Of a DNA stretch of 64,000 nt, positions 1 to 7,219 are shown in pieces. The notes under the pieces were generated by a model, which saw nothing but the letters and a program-made list of their open reading frames with translations, made no database searches and had not been told where the DNA came from. Source of the stretch: Ancylobacter defluvii. GTDB taxonomy: Bacteria > Pseudomonadota > Alphaproteobacteria > Rhizobiales > Xanthobacteraceae. Within the stretch, counting starts at the first letter, position 1. Each line of letters begins with the position of its first letter. The stretch lies in contig NZ_JAHBGD010000026.1 in NCBI RefSeq assembly GCF_018390605.1, positions 186,001 to 250,000 of the forward strand, written 5' to 3'. A program made the translations under genes and the position numbers.

Positions 1-584
1 TCGGCAGCGGGGTGATGCCGTTCCGCGCCATCCGCCAGCGCGGCATTCCGATCTGCCTCGGCACCGATGAAGCCATCGCCGACGACGCGGTGAACATGTG
101 GGCGGTCGCCAAGATGGCCGGCCTGATCCACAACATCGCGGGTCCCGATTATGAAAGCTGGCCCCGCGCCGGCGAGATCCTCGACTGCCTGCTGCGCGGC
201 GGCGCCCGCGCCATGGGGTTGCAGGACGAACTTGGCGCCGTCGAGGCCGGCCGGCTCGCCGACCTGACGCTCGTCGATCTCGACAGCCTCGCCTTCATCC
301 CGCTCAACGATCTGCACCGCCAACTGGTCTATTGCGAAAGCGGCGCCTCGGTCGTGCTCACCATGGTCGCCGGCCGCATCGTGTTCGAAGATGGCCGCCT
401 CACCACCATGGACGAGGCCGCGCTGCGGGCCGAGGCGCGCGAACTCTTCGCCGCCCGCTCCCCGACGCTGCACGCCGCTTCGAAAGCCGCCGGGCGACTG
501 CTTCCCTATTACCGCGCCATGTACGCCAAGGCCGCAGCCTCGGACGTCGGCATGAACCGCTGGGTCGGCGATGCCCGCCACTAG
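1..584 (+). CDS. Amidohydrolase family protein, C-terminal part (cut by window start)
   Basis: The frame is open from the first bases and ends at a TAG at 582-584, so only the last ~190 residues are seen. The visible part has the metal-dependent amidohydrolase barrel end: the segment ICLGTDEA carries the Asp that follows the last barrel strand in chlorohydrolase/deaminase-type enzymes, and the C-terminal part (LGAVEAGRLADLTLVDLD) is the small composite beta-sandwich typical of this superfamily. Members hydrolyse C-N or C-Cl bonds in purines, triazines, hydantoins and similar rings, normally in the cytoplasm. The N-terminal HxH metal motif lies outside the window, so the substrate cannot be judged. 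The next gene starts 11 bases after the stop, so the two are probably cotranscribed. Confidence 0.8.
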   Translation, partial: GSGVMPFRAIRQRGIPICLGTDEAIADDAVNMWAVAKMAGLIHNIAGPDYESWPRAGEILDCLLRGGARAMGLQDELGAVEAGRLADLTLVDLDSLAFIPLNDLHRQLVYCESGASVVLTMVAGRIVFEDGRLTTMDEAALRAEARELFAARSPTLHAASKAAGRLLPYYRAMYAKAAASDVGMNRWVGDARH

Positions 585-594
585 GAATCCACTG

Positions 595-1488
595 ATGTCC
601 GCCACCCGTCTCGCCACTCACGGCCGCTACGGCTTCTCCTCGATCAAGGATCGTCCGACCTATCGCTGGCCCAATGGCGCGGGTCTCGCGGTTTATGTCG
701 CCGTCGGCGTCGAGGAATATGCCTTTGGCGAGGGCCTGACCGAAGACCTGTTCCCCGGCGCCTCCAAGCCCGATCTGGTCAATGCTTCCTGGCGTGACTA
801 TGGCAACCGCGTCGGCGCGTTCCGGCTGTTCGAGCGGCTCGCCTCCTTCGGCATCAAGCCGGCGGTACTGCTGAACACGGCGGTCTACGACCATGCCCCC
901 GCCGTCATTCAAGCCGCGCGCGAGATCGGCGCCGAGTTCGTGGCGCATGGCGTCAGCAATTCCGACACGCTCGCCGGCATGAACCCGCAAGAGGAGACCG
1001 CCTATCTGCGTGCCGTGGTCGAGCGCATCACCCGCGAAGAAGGCGCGCCGCCCACCGGTTGGTCCAGCCCGTGGCTCGCCCACAGCCCGGCGACGCTCGA
1101 TCTGCTGGCGGCGGAAGGCTTCAAATATGTCGCCGATTTCCGCATGGACGACCAGCCGGTGTGGCTGACCACCCAGACCGGCCGGCTGATGTCGATGCCC
1201 TATGCCCTCGAACTCAATGACAGCACCACCATCATCGGCCGTCAGGCCAGCGCCCGCGACTTCGCCGAGATGATCATCGACGAGTTCGACGAGATGCTGG
1301 AGGCCGCGCGCACCCAGCCGCTGGTGATGAGCGTCGTGGTGCATTCCTTCATTTCCGGCCAGCCGTTTCGCCTGCGCGCGCTCACAAAGGCGCTGGAACA
1401 CATTGCCGCCCGGCAGGACGCAATATGGCTGGCCCGCCCCGGCGACATCGCCACATGGGCCGGGGAGCGGATGAACTCAGGCGCGTGA
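595..1488 (+). CDS. Polysaccharide deacetylase family protein (PuuE-like subgroup)
   Basis: A 297-residue cytoplasmic protein without signal peptide. It has the NodB/polysaccharide-deacetylase fold signature: an acidic pair in the first strand (VGVEEYAFGEG), an AHG motif in strand 2 (EFVAHGVSNSD), the SSPWLAHSP segment and a late histidine (VVVHSFISG). Such leaderless members resemble cofactor-light amide hydrolases such as PuuE allantoinase more than cell-wall deacetylases, so the substrate is probably a small cyclic amide or ureide; this is inference. I chose the ATG at 595 because it lies just after the stop of the upstream amidohydrolase gene and starts the conserved part; an ATG at 571 would overlap that gene. 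The pairing with an amidohydrolase fits nitrogen-compound catabolism. Confidence 0.78.
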   Translation: MSATRLATHGRYGFSSIKDRPTYRWPNGAGLAVYVAVGVEEYAFGEGLTEDLFPGASKPDLVNASWRDYGNRVGAFRLFERLASFGIKPAVLLNTAVYDHAPAVIQAAREIGAEFVAHGVSNSDTLAGMNPQEETAYLRAVVERITREEGAPPTGWSSPWLAHSPATLDLLAAEGFKYVADFRMDDQPVWLTTQTGRLMSMPYALELNDSTTIIGRQASARDFAEMIIDEFDEMLEAARTQPLVMSVVVHSFISGQPFRLRALTKALEHIAARQDAIWLARPGDIATWAGERMNSGA

Positions 1489-1592
1489 CCCATATGCCAA
1501 GGCCCAAGGATAACGGCCGCTTCCGGCGCCCGACGACTTAGGCCGACACATGCCGGCAACCATCGTCCTTGAAGCCAGGGTTATGGGTGCCG

Positions 1593-2213
1593 TCATTCGT
1601 CCAGCCTCAAGGAGCCGAAAGTCTTGGCGAGATGATCGATGAAGGCACGTACGGCCGGCGGCAGCCCTCTCCGGGTCGTGAGGACAAGGTGCATGATGCC
1701 GGACTGTCCGCCCCAGCCGGGGAAAACGCGCACGAGCCGCCCGCTGGTCAGATCGGCTTGGCAGATATGATCCGGCAGCAGTGCCACGCCAAGTCCAGCG
1801 GCGGCGGCCCCGCGCAGCGTTGCGAGGTCGCCGCAGGTCAGGCGCGGTTCATGCCGGTGGACAAAGCGTGCGCCCTCCGGCCCCTCGAGGTCCTAGAGGA
1901 CTTCGCCCGGCTCATCCGCGGAGCCGAGCGTCGGCAGCCCGGCCAGCGCCCCGATGCCCTCCTGCGCCTGGTTCGCCAGCGCCGGGCTCGCGACGAGGAG
2001 GCGTCGCGAATGGCCGAGCGTGCGCATGGTGAGCGAGGCGTCGGTGGTGAGATCCACCCGCACGCGAAGGGCGACATCCACGCGCTCGGCGATCAGGTCG
2101 ACGGGTGGTCCGTCGCGATCACCTGCAGCCGAACCTTGGGAAAGCGGGAGAGAAACCCCGGAATGCCGGGAGACAGCACCTCGACCATGCCATGGGGACA
2201 GCTGAAGCGGGCA
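1593..2213 (-). pseudogene. LysR-family regulator remnant (HTH lost, internal stop and frameshift)
   Basis: Only the effector-binding domain of a LysR regulator can be reconstructed. From 2213 down to about 2100 one frame gives ARFSCPHGMVEVLSPGIPG and RFPKVRLQVIATD. The continuation PPVDLIAERVDVALRVR is in a different frame, so there is a frameshift near 2100. That second frame is stopped by a TAG at 1893-1895 and then resumes in frame with the normal C-terminus (AAAAGLGVALLPDHICQ and onward to 1593). The N-terminal helix-turn-helix is absent because the sequence changes at about 2213 into an SDR fragment on the other strand. Cannot encode a working regulator. Confidence 0.8.
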
Positions 2214-2571
2214 CGTGGTGCTGACCGGCTCGGTCACGGGCTCGACCGGCAACCCGGCCTTCAGCGTCTACAGCGCGACCAAGGCGGCGGTGCCTAACTT
2301 CGCCCGCAACTGGATCCTCGATCTCAAGGACCGTCATATCCGGGGGAACGTCGTCAGCCCCGGCGTGATCGAAACCGCCGGCCTCGACGAACTCTTCGGC
2401 GGCGGCGTTCAGGCGGAGGGCGTGAAGGCCGGCCTGGTCGCCAGCATCCCCGCCGGCCGTGTCGGCAAGCCGGAGGATGTGGCGCAGGCCGTGCTGTTCC
2501 TCGCCTCCGACGCCGCAAGCTTCATCAATGGCGCCGAACTGTTCGTCGATGGCGGCATGACGCAGATCTGA
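2206..2571 (+). pseudogene. Short-chain dehydrogenase remnant (C-terminal half only)
   Basis: The frame is open from 2206 and gives the second half of a classical SDR: the strand before the active site (VVLTGSVTGSTGNP), the YSATKAAV catalytic Tyr-x3-Lys segment, the SPGVIET loop and the C-terminal GAELFVDGGMTQI. The cofactor-binding TGxxxGIG half is missing. Upstream sequence is the decayed LysR gene on the opposite strand, so a deletion apparently removed both 5' ends of a former divergent LysR/SDR pair. A GTG at 2215 could start translation, but a half-Rossmann protein without the dinucleotide site is unlikely to function. Confidence 0.78.
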
Positions 2572-2605
2572 CCGGCCCACGATCCAAGGAAAGCTCACCG
2601 GCACA

Positions 2606-2627
2606 GCGGCGGCGTGCATGCCGCCGC
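2606..2627. terminator. Hairpin between convergent SDR remnant and LysR gene
   Basis: GCGGCGGC (2606-2613) pairs perfectly with GCCGCCGC (2620-2627) across a six-base loop. It lies between two convergent reading frames, so it may end transcription from either side. No U-tract is obvious, so the role is tentative. Confidence 0.4.
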
Positions 2628-2693
2628 GAACACGCCTGGGCCGCTGTCAATGACGAGATCGCCGTCGATCGCCATCGAGCAAAACGTGCCCCA

Positions 2694-3611
2694 TCAGGGC
2701 TCCCAGACGGGCGGGCTTCCGATGCCCGCCCGCAGCGCCTCGGTGAACGCCCGCACCTTGGCGCTCGCCTGCGGCAGGGCGCGGAGCAGGTGGATTCCCG
2801 CCGGCTCGGCGTTCCAGGGTTCTTCATCCAGCCGGAGCCGAACCAGCCGTCCGGCCCTGACGTCCGGCCCGACGACCCAGCTCGACAGGAACGCTATTCC
2901 AAGGCCCGCCTCGGCCGCCGCGCGCAGGGCCTCGAAATCATCGGACCGGAACGTCACCACACCTTTTCCGGCATGGCCCGCCGGGCAATCAAGCACGTCC
3001 CGCCAGCCGAGAAGATCGGCACCATGCAGCTTGTCGAGCAGACGATGCGATGAGAGATTGACGAGACGGTCCGGCGCACCAGCCTGCGCCAGGTAGGCCG
3101 GGCTTGCCACCAGCAGCCGCGTCAGCGGCGCAAGCCTGGTGGCGATCAGCGTGCTATCGGTCAGCTCCCCCATGCGAATCACCACGTCGAGACGTTCGAG
3201 GACCGGATCGGCCAACCGTTCCGTCAGGTCGAGTTCGACCTTGAGCGCCGGGTGCTCCGCCTGCAGCGCCGCGACGATGGGCAGCACATAGCGCTTGCCG
3301 AAGGTCGGGAAGCAGGCGATCCGCAGCGTGCCGGAGACGGAGCCGTCGAAGGCGGAAACCTCCGCGTGGGTGTCGGCCAGCTCGTCGAGAAGCCGCAGCG
3401 CCCGCTCGTGCAGCCGCCAGCCGGCATCGGTAAGCGTGAGGGCCCGCGTCGAGCGGATCAGCAGGGCAACGCCCAGATCCGCCTCCAGCGTATCGATCTG
3501 GCGCACGATCGCCGAAGGCGTCACCGCGCGCCGGCGGGCGGCGCCGGAAAAGCTCCCGGCCCTGACGACATCGACGAAGGTGGCGAGGTACTCGGCGAAA
3601 TGGGGTCTCAT
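2694..3611 (-). CDS. LysR family transcriptional regulator
   Basis: A 305-residue LysR regulator. The N-terminus (FVDVVRAGSFSGAARRR then TPSAIVRQIDTLEADLG) is the winged helix-turn-helix, and the rest is the periplasmic-binding-like effector domain beginning SGTLRIACFPTFGK. I set the start at the ATG giving MRPHFAEYLATF because the helix-turn-helix begins there; an upstream extension to 3749 would add unconserved residues. It is divergent from the uncharacterised gene at 3890, its most likely target, with 278 bases between. Effector unknown. Confidence 0.85.
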   Translation of the reverse strand: MRPHFAEYLATFVDVVRAGSFSGAARRRAVTPSAIVRQIDTLEADLGVALLIRSTRALTLTDAGWRLHERALRLLDELADTHAEVSAFDGSVSGTLRIACFPTFGKRYVLPIVAALQAEHPALKVELDLTERLADPVLERLDVVIRMGELTDSTLIATRLAPLTRLLVASPAYLAQAGAPDRLVNLSSHRLLDKLHGADLLGWRDVLDCPAGHAGKGVVTFRSDDFEALRAAAEAGLGIAFLSSWVVGPDVRAGRLVRLRLDEEPWNAEPAGIHLLRALPQASAKVRAFTEALRAGIGSPPVWEP

Positions 3612-3889
3612 CTTTGCGATCCAGGCAAAGCCGTTTGCAGGAAGCGGTGGCTTATCGCCCATCCACGACAGTCGCATATTCGGCGCCGTCAACACAGCGG
3701 CGTCACCCGGCGCCAGGGAAGCCTCGCTGACATTCCATCTCGCAAACAACGACAGCGACTATGGAAATGGCGAAATACGCTACCCCCGGCACGGCGCATG
3801 ATCATACCCGATGTCGTCGTTTGCGTCCGGGTCTCGCCGGCGCAGCGATCGATCGCCGCTGAGACGATATGTGATTGAAGGGCAAAGCC

Positions 3890-4438
3890 ATGAATGTTCT
3901 GACCGACAAGATCCTCTCGCAGTCCGCCTATACCGCCGAGATCGACGTGCCACTGGAGAAGGTCGACATCGCCGACTGGCTGTTCACCCTGCCGGAGGCG
4001 GAATATCTGCGCTGCTGCCCGCCCGACCATATCGGCTCCGGCATCACGACGACCGATGACGGCCGTCCCATGGTCATCAATGTCGAGATGATCGGCACCG
4101 GGCTGGTCATCCAGCATTATGTCGCCGAGGAAGCGACCCCGAGCTATTGCCGGATGAACTCGATCTCCGACGTGTTCACCCCGGTGGGGCGCACGCAGGT
4201 CAACGTGATCTGGGAGTTGCTCGCAGAGGCGATCGACGGCGGCCGCACCCGCTACACCAACCGCGTCACCTCGCACCCGACCGACGTGTTCATAGAGTTC
4301 CTCGCCGCGCACGGCCAGACCTTCGAGCAGGCGGCGGTGGCCCGCCAGGAGGCCGGCGGCGACCATAACCGTCGCGAAACGCCGCTCTTCGCCGCCAGCA
4401 TCGCCCGCCGGGCGGTCGCCAAGGCCAGCGCGAAATGA
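3890..4438 (+). CDS. Uncharacterised protein, SRPBCC-like fold suspected
   Basis: I do not recognise a named family. The 182-residue protein has no signal peptide or membrane segment. The pattern is an N-terminal EIDVPLEKVDIADWLF strand-helix, a run of beta-strand-like segments ending in GGRTRYTNRVTSH, and a C-terminal helix (FIEFLAAHGQTFEQAAVAR). This order of helix, antiparallel strands and long C-terminal helix recalls SRPBCC/START-like ligand-binding domains, but that is a guess from pattern. The start ATG is preceded by GAAGGG at about 12 bases. The stop overlaps the start of the oxidoreductase gene (ATGA at 4435-4438), which implies translational coupling and a shared role. Confidence 0.6.
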   Translation: MNVLTDKILSQSAYTAEIDVPLEKVDIADWLFTLPEAEYLRCCPPDHIGSGITTTDDGRPMVINVEMIGTGLVIQHYVAEEATPSYCRMNSISDVFTPVGRTQVNVIWELLAEAIDGGRTRYTNRVTSHPTDVFIEFLAAHGQTFEQAAVARQEAGGDHNRRETPLFAASIARRAVAKASAK

Positions 4439-5421
4439 AGGCGGTCATGTTCGATGAGTTCGGCAAGGCGGATGTGCTCCGCCTTGCCGAGGCTCCGATG
4501 CCGGAGCCGCGTCCCGGCGACCTGTTGGTGAAGGTGATGGCCGCCGGCGTCAACCGTGCCGACCTGCTGCAACGGCAGGGCTATTACGGCAAACAGAGCT
4601 ATGGCGAGAGCGAGTTGCTGGGGCTGGAAGTGGCGGGCGAGGTGATCGCCGCGGGCCGCGACGTCACCGATGTCCGCCCCGGCGAGCGCGTCATGGCCAT
4701 CGTCGGTGGCGGCGCTTATGCCGAATATGCCCGTGTGGATCGCGGCATGGCGGTGCGCATTCCAGAAGGTCTCGACTATGTCGGGGCAGCGGCGGTGATG
4801 GAGTCCTTCGTCACCGCATGGGAGGCGGCCGTCCATCTCGGCGGCGCCGGCAAGGGTCTGGCCGTGCTCATACATGCCGCCGCCGGCGGCGTCGGTTCCG
4901 CCGGCGTGGAGATCGCCCACGCGCTCGGCGCCTGGGTGTTCGCGACGGCCAATGCCGAGCGCCGTGCCGACGTCGTCGCGCTCGGCGCCGACGCGGTGTT
5001 CGACTATCGCTCCGAGGATTTCGAGCAGGGTGTGTGCGAGGCAACCGGCGGAAGCGGGGTCGACGTGATCGTCGATTTCGTCGGCGGCGACTATCTCGCC
5101 CGCAACTTGCGCAGCCTCGCGCCGGGCGGACGCCTCGTACAGGTCGGCCTGCTGGGCGGGCAGGACAGCACCACCATCCCGCTGGCCCTCCTGCTGCACA
5201 ATCATTTGCGCCTGATCGGCACGGTGATGAAGTCGCGGACGGCGGAGGAGAAGCGCGCCATGGTACGGCGCTTCTCCGAAGGCGCGTTGCCGATGTTCGC
5301 CGATGGCCGGCTTAAGCCTCTGGTCGGCAAGGTCTTCCCGCTCTCCGAAGCGGCGCAGGCGCATCGCTGCATGGAAGCCGGCGGCGGGTTCGGCAAGATC
5401 GTGCTCGACACCGCGGCGTGA
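4435..5421 (+). CDS. NAD(P)H quinone oxidoreductase, PIG3-type MDR family
   Basis: A 328-residue zinc-independent medium-chain reductase. The N-terminal GroES-like part carries the AGVNRADLLQRQGYYG motif characteristic of the PIG3/TP53I3 quinone oxidoreductase branch. The Rossmann domain follows with AAAGGVGSAGVEIAHALGA, where the Ala-Ala-Gly-Gly-Val-Gly loop binds NADPH. The cysteines expected for catalytic and structural zinc are absent, as usual for this branch. Likely reaction: NADPH-dependent one- or two-electron reduction of quinones or other alpha,beta-unsaturated carbonyls in the cytoplasm. It overlaps the upstream gene by four bases and may be controlled by the divergent LysR at 2694-3611. 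Confidence 0.87.
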   Translation: MKAVMFDEFGKADVLRLAEAPMPEPRPGDLLVKVMAAGVNRADLLQRQGYYGKQSYGESELLGLEVAGEVIAAGRDVTDVRPGERVMAIVGGGAYAEYARVDRGMAVRIPEGLDYVGAAAVMESFVTAWEAAVHLGGAGKGLAVLIHAAAGGVGSAGVEIAHALGAWVFATANAERRADVVALGADAVFDYRSEDFEQGVCEATGGSGVDVIVDFVGGDYLARNLRSLAPGGRLVQVGLLGGQDSTTIPLALLLHNHLRLIGTVMKSRTAEEKRAMVRRFSEGALPMFADGRLKPLVGKVFPLSEAAQAHRCMEAGGGFGKIVLDTAA

Positions 5422-5423
5422 GG

Positions 5424-5439
5424 CGTCTGCGGCCAGACG
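5424..5439. terminator. Short hairpin between convergent operons
   Basis: CGTCTG (5424-5429) and CAGACG (5434-5439) pair across a four-base loop three bases after the oxidoreductase stop. It lies in the 96-base gap where the plus-strand oxidoreductase operon meets the minus-strand signalling operon. Short stem and no clear T-tract, hence low confidence. Confidence 0.3.
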
Positions 5440-5517
5440 GTCCCCCGACGAAGTTCTGACGCCCGGCACAAGACGGTTGCACGGGATTTCACGTCGGAGC
5501 TTTGCTATCGGTCCCGT

Positions 5518-6195
5518 TCATTCGCGCGCTTGCCGCAAATGCCTCGGCAAGGTTGACCATGCCCGGATCAGCTCGCCGACGGTGGCGACCTGCATCTTCC
5601 GCATGGCGTTGCTCCTGTGAAGCTTCACCGTGACCACGCTGATGCTGAAGTCATGGGCGATCTGCTTGTTGAGGCGTCCGCGGACCACCTCCATGAGGAC
5701 GGATCGCTCGCGTGGCGTCAGCAGTTCCAGCAGTTCGACATTACGCTTTGCGACATCCGCCGTCGCGCGCTGCAACCGGTCGCGCTCCAGCGCGACGGTG
5801 ATGGCGTCCAGAAGCACCTGGTCGCGGACCGGCTTGGTCAGAAAGTCGACGGCACCGGCCTTCATGGCCTGCACCGTCATCGGGATATCGCCGTGCCCGG
5901 TCAGGAAGATGATCGGCTTGGTGTTGCCACTGGCCGCCAGGCGGCGCTGGAGGTCGAGCCCGCTCGCGCCGGGCATGCGCACGTCGAGGATGAGGCAGCC
6001 GGGCTCGTCCGGGTCCCACGAGGCCAGGAGCTCCTGCGTGGAAGCAAAGCAGACCGGGTTCAACCCGATCGACGATATCAGCTCGCTCAAGCCCTCCCGG
6101 ACCGCGGCGTCGTCATCCACCACCAGAACGACCGGCGCCTCCACCCTGGTGGAATCCGGTGACGTTCGGGCTTCGCGGGACAATCGCTGCAACAT
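5518..6195 (-). CDS. FixJ/NarL-type response regulator (REC plus LuxR HTH)
   Basis: A 225-residue two-domain regulator. The receiver domain has the acidic pair in VVDDDAAVREGL, the phospho-acceptor Asp in LILDVRMPG and the conserved Lys in FLTKPVRD. A LuxR-type helix-turn-helix follows (LTPRERSVLMEVV, then ISVVTVKLHRSNAMRKM). The FixJ-like hallmark is the LTGHGDIPMTVQAMKAGAVDF stretch. The start ATG was chosen because GGAGAGG sits just upstream; the open frame extends further but without homology. Last gene of the four-gene kinase operon, 17 bases after the receiver-only gene. It should activate or repress promoters after phosphorylation by the multi-PAS kinase. Confidence 0.9.
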   Translation of the reverse strand: MLQRLSREARTSPDSTRVEAPVVLVVDDDAAVREGLSELISSIGLNPVCFASTQELLASWDPDEPGCLILDVRMPGASGLDLQRRLAASGNTKPIIFLTGHGDIPMTVQAMKAGAVDFLTKPVRDQVLLDAITVALERDRLQRATADVAKRNVELLELLTPRERSVLMEVVRGRLNKQIAHDFSISVVTVKLHRSNAMRKMQVATVGELIRAWSTLPRHLRQARE

Positions 6196-6212
6196 GGTCA
6201 CCTCTCCCAGAT

Positions 6213-6578
6213 TCACTCGGTGAAGGTCTTTTCCACGGCGGCCAGCAATAGCTGGCCATCGATCGGCTTGCGGAACAGAGCGGTCGCCAAGGCGGACTTG
6301 CCTGGGCGGTCTGCGATCTCGTGGCGGCCGGTCACCAGGAAGATGGGGAGGTTGGGACGCGTTTGGCCGATGGCTTCGCGAAGCTGGAAACCATCCATTT
6401 CGGGCATGCCGATATCGGTGATCAGGCAATCGAGATCAGCCAGCCCCGCCGCGAGAAGCGCCTTCGGCGACGAGAACGTCCGAACGGCATAGCCGGCCGA
6501 TTCCAGGAGATTCTCCAGGGACTCGAGCAGCCGGATGTCGTCGTCGACGATCGCGATGATACGCTTGGAACTGCTCAC
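6213..6578 (-). CDS. Single-domain response regulator (receiver only)
   Basis: A 121-residue stand-alone receiver domain: acidic triplet in AIVDDDIRLLES, phospho-acceptor Asp in LITDIGMPEMDG, Thr in FLVTGRH and Lys in LFRKPIDG. There is no output domain. Such proteins work as phosphate sinks, shuttles in a relay, or by binding a partner. The GTG start overlaps the stop of the upstream regulator gene (GTGA), so the two are translationally coupled; GTG is preferred because the domain begins at once after it. It lies between two FixJ-type regulators in the same operon and may tune how the kinase divides phosphate between them. Confidence 0.85.
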   Translation of the reverse strand: MSSSKRIIAIVDDDIRLLESLENLLESAGYAVRTFSSPKALLAAGLADLDCLITDIGMPEMDGFQLREAIGQTRPNLPIFLVTGRHEIADRPGKSALATALFRKPIDGQLLLAAVEKTFTE

Positions 6579-7219
6579 GCTTCTCTCTCTCCGCGACGCG
6601 AATGTGTAACCGGGATGCTCAGCCGCTCGGCTATCCTCACCAGGTCGGCGAGCGAGTCGGCGCCCATCTTTCGCAACACGTTTCGCCGGTGCAGCTGGAA
6701 TGTGACCTCGCTGAGCTCCAGCGCAGCGGCGGCCTGCTTGTTCAACAATCCGCTGACGATGAGCGGCAGAACCTCGCGCTCGCGTGGCGTCAACGTTGCG
6801 TAGCGTGCCTTGAGGCGTTCGAGGTCGACGCGCTCGGCGCGCAGATGCCTGTCCTGGGCGAACGCGGCATCGAGGGCGGCCATGAGGGCCTCCTCGCTGA
6901 ACGGTTTGGTCAGAAAGTCGACGGCGCCGTGCTTGATCGCCCGCACCGACGAGGGGATGTCGCCATGGCCGGTGATGAACACGATCGGCGGATGGTTTGT
7001 GCCGGCCAGCCGGGCCTGCAGCTCGAGACCATTGATGTCGGGAAGCTCTATGTCGAGGAGCAGGCACGCCGGCGCTTCGGGCCGGCCAGCGAGCGCATAG
7101 TCGCCGGCCGACGCATAGGAGGCCACGCGGACCCCGTGGGATTCCAGCAGCTCGCTGAGGGCTTCGCGCACGCTCGGGTCATCGTCCACGATCAACACGA
7201 TGGGCTTCTCCGTGGTCAT
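6575..7219 (-). CDS. FixJ-type response regulator (REC plus LuxR HTH)
   Basis: A 214-residue regulator: receiver domain with VLIVDDDPSVREAL, phospho-acceptor Asp in LLLDIELPDING, ITGHGDIPSSVRAIKHGAVD and FLTKPFSEEAL, followed by a LuxR-type helix-turn-helix beginning LTPREREVLPLIV and containing LSEVTFQLHRRNVLRKMGA. The start codon overlaps the stop of the kinase gene (ATGA at 7216-7219), showing tight coupling with its presumed kinase. It is the first of two full FixJ-type regulators in the operon. It resembles the later one in architecture but the sequences differ clearly, so they may bind different promoters. Confidence 0.92.
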   Translation of the reverse strand: MTTEKPIVLIVDDDPSVREALSELLESHGVRVASYASAGDYALAGRPEAPACLLLDIELPDINGLELQARLAGTNHPPIVFITGHGDIPSSVRAIKHGAVDFLTKPFSEEALMAALDAAFAQDRHLRAERVDLERLKARYATLTPREREVLPLIVSGLLNKQAAAALELSEVTFQLHRRNVLRKMGADSLADLVRIAERLSIPVTHSRRGEREA

